A stretch of DNA of 64,000 nt, from NCBI GenBank assembly GCA_028673005.1, contig CM054112.1, positions 190,251,144 through 190,315,143 of the forward strand, read 5' to 3'. The notes under the pieces were generated by a model that saw nothing but the letters and a program-made list of their open reading frames with translations, was not told where the DNA came from and ran no database searches. Below, piece after piece: positions 57,874-64,000 of the stretch. This DNA comes from Tanypteryx hageni. Its lineage: Eukaryota; Arthropoda; Insecta; Odonata; Petaluridae. The position numbers and the translations under genes were made by a program. Each line of letters starts with the position of its first letter. Positions within the stretch are counted from its first letter, which is position 1.

Positions 57874-58041
57874 TATCGGCTATTATAAACACAGTATCGA
57901 AATTTATAGACACATTATCGATAGTTATAAACACAGTATCGGAAGTTATAAACACATTATTGATAGTTATAAACAATGTATCAGTAGTTATAAACACATT
58001 ATCGTGAATTATAGACAGAGTATCGATAATTATAAACAAAA
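57874..58041 (+). repeat. Left terminal array, 8 x 21 bp
   Basis: Units of the type ATCGATAGTTATAAACACA are repeated without spacing changes. The third to fourth bases and last bases vary between units. Confidence 0.95.
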
Positions 58042-58667
58042 CCTGGCCATAACGCTAAAATTTAGGGAATATGTAAAAAATTGTTTTAGTGGTTTGGATA
58101 CGAAAATAATGAAGTCAACTCAAAAATCAAGACAAAATACTGATTCTGTTGAGAAGACAAATATGGAAAACACAAATGCTAATGAAAATGAAAATATTTT
58201 TTCAGCCACTCTTTCTTGCTTACTAATTTTTGCGACTTGTTACCGATAAATGAACTCAACTCCTTTTCGGTACATAAAAATTCATAAAGGAAAATTAAAT
58301 AGAATAAATTACTGATTTCCATTAATTTTGTGCTTATTTAATGATGCAATGTACAATTCTATGATTAAAGGCGGCACGAGAAATGATGCGTAGGTACATA
58401 ATAATGAATACATTGTATAATATGTACAATGAAAAAGAATTCATATCTGTAGAGAATTATGCATAGTAGGTACATACATATTTAGTCAGTACACAATCAA
58501 GTAATTGTAAATATAATTAGGGAACATTCATTTTCCTTTAAAATGTTTGTTAAATACATACAATTAATTAACTTTTGTAGTATACATATAAGATATGATA
58601 CATACATACTGCAATGAACAAAAAGGAGAATTGAAAAGGGAAAAATATAATGTACATATGTAATTAT

Positions 58668-59593
58668 TTAAAATGAAAGACCTTGAAAAGCCAAATCGCG
58701 ATATCTCAACATGTTGCCATTAAAAGCCTCAAAACATAATGTACTATCATTATTCATCCTGTAAATGCATCTTGCGACATATTCTTGGAGCTGTAACGAC
58801 GTTTCAGGAGTAGGACGAATAGCATGGTATCTACTTTTAAGCACACTAAAAACCTCTTCAATTGGGTTCAATTGCGGACTGTAAGGGGGAAGAAATTTGT
58901 AGCAAACATTATTTGCGGCAAGTCAAGTAATCACTTCAGAGCTGTGGTGAAACTTCACATTGTCCATAATAACGATATCACCCTCCTTAAAAACATTCTT
59001 TGATTTGCAGTCTTGAAGAAAGTCAACGAAATATTCTGTGTTATAAGCACCCACTTATATTTTATAATTCTTAATTCCGTTTATAGCGAGCACAGCTATC
59101 AAACTTTTGTTTCTCCCACGGTTCGTAGGAACCTTTTTGATAGCATCTGTATTTTTAGGAGAATATCCGTAATTGTTGGTACTATGTAGATTAAAACCAG
59201 TTTCATCTAGAAATAACATTCTTCCTGATGGAATCCTCATGATTTCACGAGAATATATTTTCCTTTTTGATAAAACTTCGGGTGTTGTGGATTTTGAAAC
59301 TCTTCTTTTCAATCTTTTTCTTGTAATGCCAATATTTTTTAGATTTGTTGATATAGTAGATTGTGTGCAGATGAAGTCATATTCTCTCAACTTTTCTTGA
59401 ATGCCTTTTTGTGTCAATGAGCAGTCGGCTTGAATAATTTCACATATTTTGTCCGATAATCTAGAAACTTGTTGCGGTTTTCAATTTTTTCGTCGGTTAT
59501 TGAGGTTCTTTTCTTTCTTGTTCTAGCAACTGAATCATTTAGTTCACTCTGTATTCCATTTTCATTTACTACTTCTTGAGAGTTTTCTTCCAT
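58668..59593 (-). pseudogene. Tc1/IS630-like DD34E transposase pseudogene
   Basis: From an ATG at 59593 the frame gives MEENSQEVVNENG and a basic segment. After a one-base frameshift near 59480 it continues VSRLSDKICEIIQADCSLTQ (helix-turn-helix region). The catalytic residues are visible: FLDETGFN (first Asp), IVIMDNVKFHH (second Asp) and YSPQLNPIEEVFSVLK (Glu), with 34 residues between the second Asp and the Glu. In-frame stops at 59055-59057 (TAA) and 58923-58925 (TGA) and the frameshift disable it. The length, about 309 codons, is normal for the family. It ends LAFQGLSF and a stop. Confidence 0.92.
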
Positions 59594-59609
59594 TATAGGG
59601 TAGGGTTAG

Positions 59610-59756
59610 TATTGTTTATAATTATCAATACTCTGTCTATAATTCACGATAATGTGTTTATAACTACTGATAGTTTGTTTATAACTACTGATACTTTGTT
59701 TATAACTAACAATAATGTGTCTATAACTTCCGATAATGTGTTTATAATAGCCGATA
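59610..59756 (-). repeat. Right terminal array, 7 x 21 bp
   Basis: The same 21-bp unit, inverted, with seven copies. The innermost two units match the innermost two of the left array, and the outermost unit matches its outermost. The transposase start codon lies 17 bp inside the array, so the array may also hold its promoter; this is inference. Confidence 0.95.
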
Positions 59757-59764
59757 ACCCTGTA

Positions 59765-62700
59765 AAACGAAATTTATCTTAAATAAAATGAAATTTATCT
59801 TAAAAGAAAACCTTTAAGATGATTACACTACGCATCCATTGCTTCTAAAACTTCCCTTCTGCGCGTCAAAACGTTTCTGCGCAATTCTCCCCATGAAAAT
59901 GAAGAACAAAACGGAAGACGAGATGGCTACACGGAAAAATGACAAAAAGTATACGATGGAAATGCTTATTTCTCCTGCAATGGGATGCCGAAGATTCAAA
60001 ATAGAGGGTTATGTATCTAAAGAAAGGGTGCGTGCGTATTAACCGTCGAACTGGCTACCTCGAACAAATGAATGACGCAGGGGTGTTTCCGTGTCTTCAC
60101 GTGCACTCCTCATCCCTCGCGATCCTAACCACGTTGCCATCCCCGAAATAGCCCACGGAGGGATAGGAGTGGGGAGGAAGGGGTCGTGAGCCCCGTTCCA
60201 GTAGCAGCAGCACGCCGAGAACGTGCCAAAGACGCAGGAGTGCACTTGTGAAGATGGGGAAACAGCGCCGAGGGGAGATGTCCGTGTCCTTACACCTTTC
60301 CTTCCCTCTCCTCACGCCCTCTCTCTCCCGTTTCCGGAATTAATTAATTATCCCTTTTGCTGTAGCATGAACTCATTAACCTCATCTCTCCTTCCCTCTC
60401 TCAAAAATATGAAACTCTTTCGATCTTTTTCTGGCATTCTTCTGGACTATAAGGAATAACAGGTGCTCGACGAGGTGAATTTACTGAAAGTAGAGGATAT
60501 TTGGCCACTCTCGACCCGAGAATGGGGCCTTGTTACACGAGGAAAAAATAGAAAACCTGTTGAAATGGTTCCAACCTCGAAGCATCCATCGGGAGCAACC
60601 CGAGAATCCGTAGCGCCGAAAGAAATGGGACGAAACTTCCGTCTGGATAAAAACGTCTCGAAATCGCGGAGAAGATTACATTGAAATTGTTTCGAGCGCA
60701 TGCCGCATTTTTTCGTGTTCACATCGCTAAATTACTTCGTATTACCACAAATATTTGCCACGGATGCTTAAACATTCCACCGCGGAATTGAGATTGTAGA
60801 TTGCTGAAGCATAGATAGCGCTCGATGGAAAATTTTTTATTTATGTTCTCTTAGAAGCATCAAAAAGAAGAAACTATTTCAAGGCAGATTTTTAAGAAAA
60901 TACTTTTCTGCCCAGCCAGAGAAATTGAAGCGTGTATTTGGTCGCCAGAGTACATGCTTGTTCCCTTTCTCATTCTTCTCTCTTTCCCCTCGGGAAGAAA
61001 AAACGTGTATATATATAAATATATATGTAAGTATTTTGGTCCTATTGATACGCTACGATGCTCCCAAGATACCCTGTTCCTGTCGCAATGAAATCTAAGC
61101 ACCTCGCGGCTAGTGAAAGCTCACCATTGGAAGGAGCAGCCCAAAGTATCACCTGGCTTCTTTCGTTTGCATTCTATAAAAAGTGTTGGATAATTTTATT
61201 TAATCCCAAATATTTGCAATAAGAATAATAATTAATATTTATAACTTCGTTTCGTTAATAATAAATCTAAAGCTTTTGATGCTCGATATTAACAAAATGT
61301 TACGTGGTATTCAATTAACTTTTCGAAAACGAATTCCCAAATATCTGCAATACTATAGGAATGAAATCGGAACATAAATAATCTGTTTAACTCTTACATG
61401 TTTGAATTAAAACTTTAAGTTTTATAATGGCAGAAGGCGGTAAAGCTGTCATCAAAACCTTAACCATCGATGGATAGAATTATTTCGTCTTTCCTCCGAA
61501 CGTGTGCCCGTTGATGATAAATGGCGTACAAATCTAGATTTACTCTTCGTCGGGAATTCCCAACCACGCAACGCAGTTTCGGCAACCTTCGGTTTTCTAC
61601 GGAAACTACGCTGTAGACGAGACAGCCTTCCGACTTTAAACCCTAAACCCTATTTTTGAACCAAGATTCAAGGCCGAAAATAATTTGTTGCCATGGAGGC
61701 TGAGGCATCTCAAGGAGTAAAGATGCCAGGATCTATAAAGAATCATTGAAATATAAAGCTTCAGAACCCACGTGAAAATATTAATCGGCTCATATAAATG
61801 TAAACGCGAAAATATCAGTGTTTTCGAAGCCTGGGTCATCGCCACCTTTTGACGCTAATTGTTATTCTCTAGGTTGGCGTGAGCCGACGAGGCTCGAAAA
61901 AGAACCGAAAGATTGACCGCGTGGACGCCATTTCCGGATAGTTGATAATTCAGAGAAAGACGAGGCACTGATGAGTCTGCTGTCACGCTTCTCATCAGGA
62001 AGTCTTTGTGATAGAAGGATTCGAAAAGGATGAGAGGAGAGGCCAGGATATAAGCCAACTCGTATCGATGAGGGAATTCAGCGGCAGGAAATAAATACAG
62101 GGCGGAACTGCCCGCTGCCCGAGGACGCCTTTGCGATATTTTTATGCAATATTCTTTCAATGAGAGTAATGCAATTCATTGCGATATTTTTACGGGATAT
62201 TCTTTCGATGAGAATAATGCATTTCTTCCAGCATTTGTCGGAGGTAATTTTTTTATATTTACTGCGCCTCTAACGGCATACTGCCGTTTCCCGTTCCTGC
62301 GGAAAATGTATCATCACACGTTGGTGATTTTTCCTCGTGGACTGTTTTCGTCATCCGTGGGAAGTCGTTCGGTCTTTCCGCGGGGGAGGAAAATGGCCAT
62401 TACTAATGACTCCTTACCCTCGCGATAAAAAAACCCTCCAATGAGGTCACTGCACGGTTCGGAGATTTTTTTCTCTCGATTCACGAAACGAACTATATAT
62501 ATATAAACAAATGCGCTCGCCTAATCGACTTCGGTCTACGTAAATAAAACGTGTTCTCTGAAGGAACGAGAGAGGAATATCGCAGGGTCGAAAAACTGAC
62601 ACCGACTTGAATCGAAATCGGGACTCCAAATTTAAACTACGTGTCACTTCTCCTCCAGCGGAGCGTGAGTAATAGGGTTTTTTTTCCTGGCGAGAGTGGA

Positions 62701-63150
62701 GAGAGAGCGGAAGGAGACGGGATGCGGCGAATGTAAACGAGGAAGAGAGAGATAGGAGACGGAAGGGAAACGGGGAAGAGGAATACGAGACGTATAGAGG
62801 GAAGGAAGTGGGAGAAGAGGGGCTTTGGAACGAGAAGTAAATATGGTTGGATGAGAGAGAGGAAGGGAAAGGGTTAAGAGAGGGAATGCGCGAAGTGCTC
62901 GTTCCCTTAGTGTCGCTCGACCTAATTTCGCCGTTCGTTTTTTTTCCTTTTTGCACCATCAACAACTTCGGGTTTAGTTTCGTACCGTGTGCGAGTCGAA
63001 GCTCTCGATTTTACAGGTGGCGCTACAAGGAGGGGTCATTTGTGAAAAATCAGGTGCTCGATCCAGGAGAGCGTGCTTTAAAACGCCTCGAGTGCGGTGG
63101 TCCGCAATAAGGTCACTAGCGCCCTAAACGTCATGCAAAGCAGGAATAAA
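59765..63150. other. CpG-richer block without recognised exons
   Basis: The sequence is visibly richer in G, C and CpG than the rest of the window (for example 60040-60310 and 62290-63110), with long pyrimidine or purine tracts such as 60290-60330 and 62700-62800. No transposon ends are seen. Open frames here, including the 172-codon minus-strand frame at 62447-62965, are low-complexity and unconvincing. It may be a promoter-proximal region of a gene outside the window; this is inference. Confidence 0.35.
62131..62226. repeat. 48-bp tandem duplication
   Basis: Two direct units, each beginning TTGCGATATTTTTA and continuing with ATATTCTTTCAATGAGA-like sequence and TAATGCA, start at 62131 and 62179. 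Confidence 0.85.
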
Positions 63151-63572
63151 AAAAACTTAATTGGTTATATTTGTTACGGTGATGCGGGAGTTTTAGTTTT
63201 TATTTTGGTGGTGTAAGCAATGCTTTAAATTTTGACCCCTTAAATGTGCAAATTCGTTCCAATTAAAGTAATTAAGCAAATACCTGATACGTATGTGTTT
63301 TAATTTTATATTTATGTATCGGTAAATCAAATTCAAAATATTACTTTTGCAATCTGACGATATCAAATATCGCTATTCGAATGACCCATACATGACTTTA
63401 ATATGTATTTAAATAAAAATAAGCTGTCTTGAATCGCCATGGCTTTAATTATAATACATGCAAGATTTCTCACACTGGAAAATATTTTTCATTCCAGTTA
63501 TCAAAGAAAATCCAATAATAAACGTTTTACTTCTTCATTTGACGCTTAACTAAATTTTAGCACTCCATATAC

Positions 63573-63847
63573 CAGGGGTCGGCAACCTATGGCACGCGTG
63601 GCAAAAGGTGGCACGCGAAGAGCTTTTACATGGCACGATATTTTACAGAAGAATTACAAAAATATGTATATTCTATTTTTATCCGTATTGTAGTTATACC
63701 GCATTATATTCAGGATGTTTTATTATATAAGAAACACTTTTCGTAAGGATTTCGGATCAAATTTTAGGTTGGCGCGCGCGGAGTGTCACAAATTATAAAT
63801 ATTGCAAAAGAGTGGCACCTGACAAAAAAAAACATTGCCGACCCCTG
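63573..63847. mobile_element. hAT MITE, complete copy (275 bp)
   Basis: The ends CAGGGGTCGGCAA and TTGCCGACCCCTG are perfect inverted repeats. The flanks CCATATAC and CCATATAT match at 7 of 8 positions. The subterminal GGCACGCG repeats are those of the copy at 50715. Confidence 0.92.
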
Positions 63848-64000
63848 CCATATATTTATAAAATCAACTTTATTATGTATTTTCATTCAATTTAAAATAC
63901 CGATATTATAGATCGATTAAAATTAATGCGTTTCATTTATTTATTCCGCTAATTAGAGAATGCATATGTCGACGCCCAGAGACCTGAAGTTAATTTGTCT

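Larger units (their letters stand above)
57866..59764 (-). mobile_element. Tc1/IS630-like element with iterated 21-bp termini
   Basis: The ends share TACAGGGTTATCGGCTATTA and the following TAAACACA as inverted repeats, with TA at both outer borders. Immediately inside each end is a tandem array of exact 21-bp units (eight on the left, 57874-58041; seven on the right, 59610-59756). The interior carries a nearly complete transposase pseudogene on the minus strand. The element is about 1.9 kb. Confidence 0.9.

Noticed and set aside
57854..58039. Repetitive minus-strand ORF (FITTDTLFIT pattern)
   Set aside because: A period of 7 residues simply reflects the 21-bp terminal array; the same happens at 59576-59782 on the + strand.
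57874..58041. Regular short repeats considered as a CRISPR array
   Set aside because: Units are contiguous without spacers, the same array occurs inverted at the other end of a transposon, and the genome is eukaryotic. The 37-bp and 106-bp arrays were rejected for the same reasons.
58004..58249. + strand ORF inside the Tc1-like element
   Set aside because: It begins in the repeat array, is opposite in strand to the transposase and is Asn/Lys-rich without motifs.
62447..62965. 172-codon minus-strand ORF rich in Ser, Pro and Phe
   Set aside because: It is produced by purine-rich tracts (GGGAAGGAGA type) read on the opposite strand, has low complexity and resembles no family.

Overview
The window is eukaryotic, intron-rich and strongly AT-rich. 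Most of it is old DNA-transposon debris lying in and around one recognisable host gene. The mixture of hAT, pogo/Tigger, Tc1-like, piggyBac-like, Harbinger-like and Helitron-like pieces, together with tRNA-derived SINEs and very long introns, points to an arthropod with a large genome. The sequence alone does not fix the order or species.

Host gene: five exons on the + strand (1-161, 17547-17686, 22890-23132, 43075-43908, 48092-48178) join in matching phases with GT/AG borders. They read into one protein whose last two exons look like the C-terminus of condensin-2 subunit H2 (NCAPH2, the kleisin-beta subunit). The 5' part of the gene lies left of the window. Its introns are about 17.4, 5.2, 19.9 and 4.2 kb and hold nearly all the mobile DNA before position 48000.

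Layout. Intron 1 (162-17546): a hAT element carrying a nested Tigger remnant, a Harbinger-like remnant with palindrome arrays, a fold-back element, two abutting hAT MITEs, a long repeat interrupted by a Helentron-like element, pogo copies, and Helitron, hAT and Tigger pseudogene pieces. Intron 2 (17687-22889): a hAT end, a piggyBac-like remnant and a second Helentron-like copy. Intron 3 (23133-43074): a minisatellite, a TIR element with an FP-like ORF, a large inverted structure (28.7-33.3 kb) carrying nested insertions, a hAT transposase pseudogene and pogo elements. Intron 4 (43909-48091): an interrupted hAT pseudogene, tRNA-like repeats, and a pogo-type element whose end lies 49 bp before the last exon. 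Downstream (48179-64000): probable 3' UTR, hAT MITEs, a LINE fragment, a Tigger pseudogene, a third Helentron-like copy, a Tc1-like element with iterated ends, and a CpG-richer block without recognised exons.

The most unusual structures are: the Tc1-like element whose ends are arrays of 21-bp units (57866-59764); the Helentron-like family with alternating ~147-bp internal repeats and a 3' hairpin (three copies); the fold-back element of 16-bp end units around a 37-bp minisatellite (4793-5594); and the inverted pair of ORFs sharing one C-terminus (30156-30374 and 32350-32598). No CRISPR, rRNA or convincing functional tRNA gene was seen. All homology statements are by eye; no search was run.
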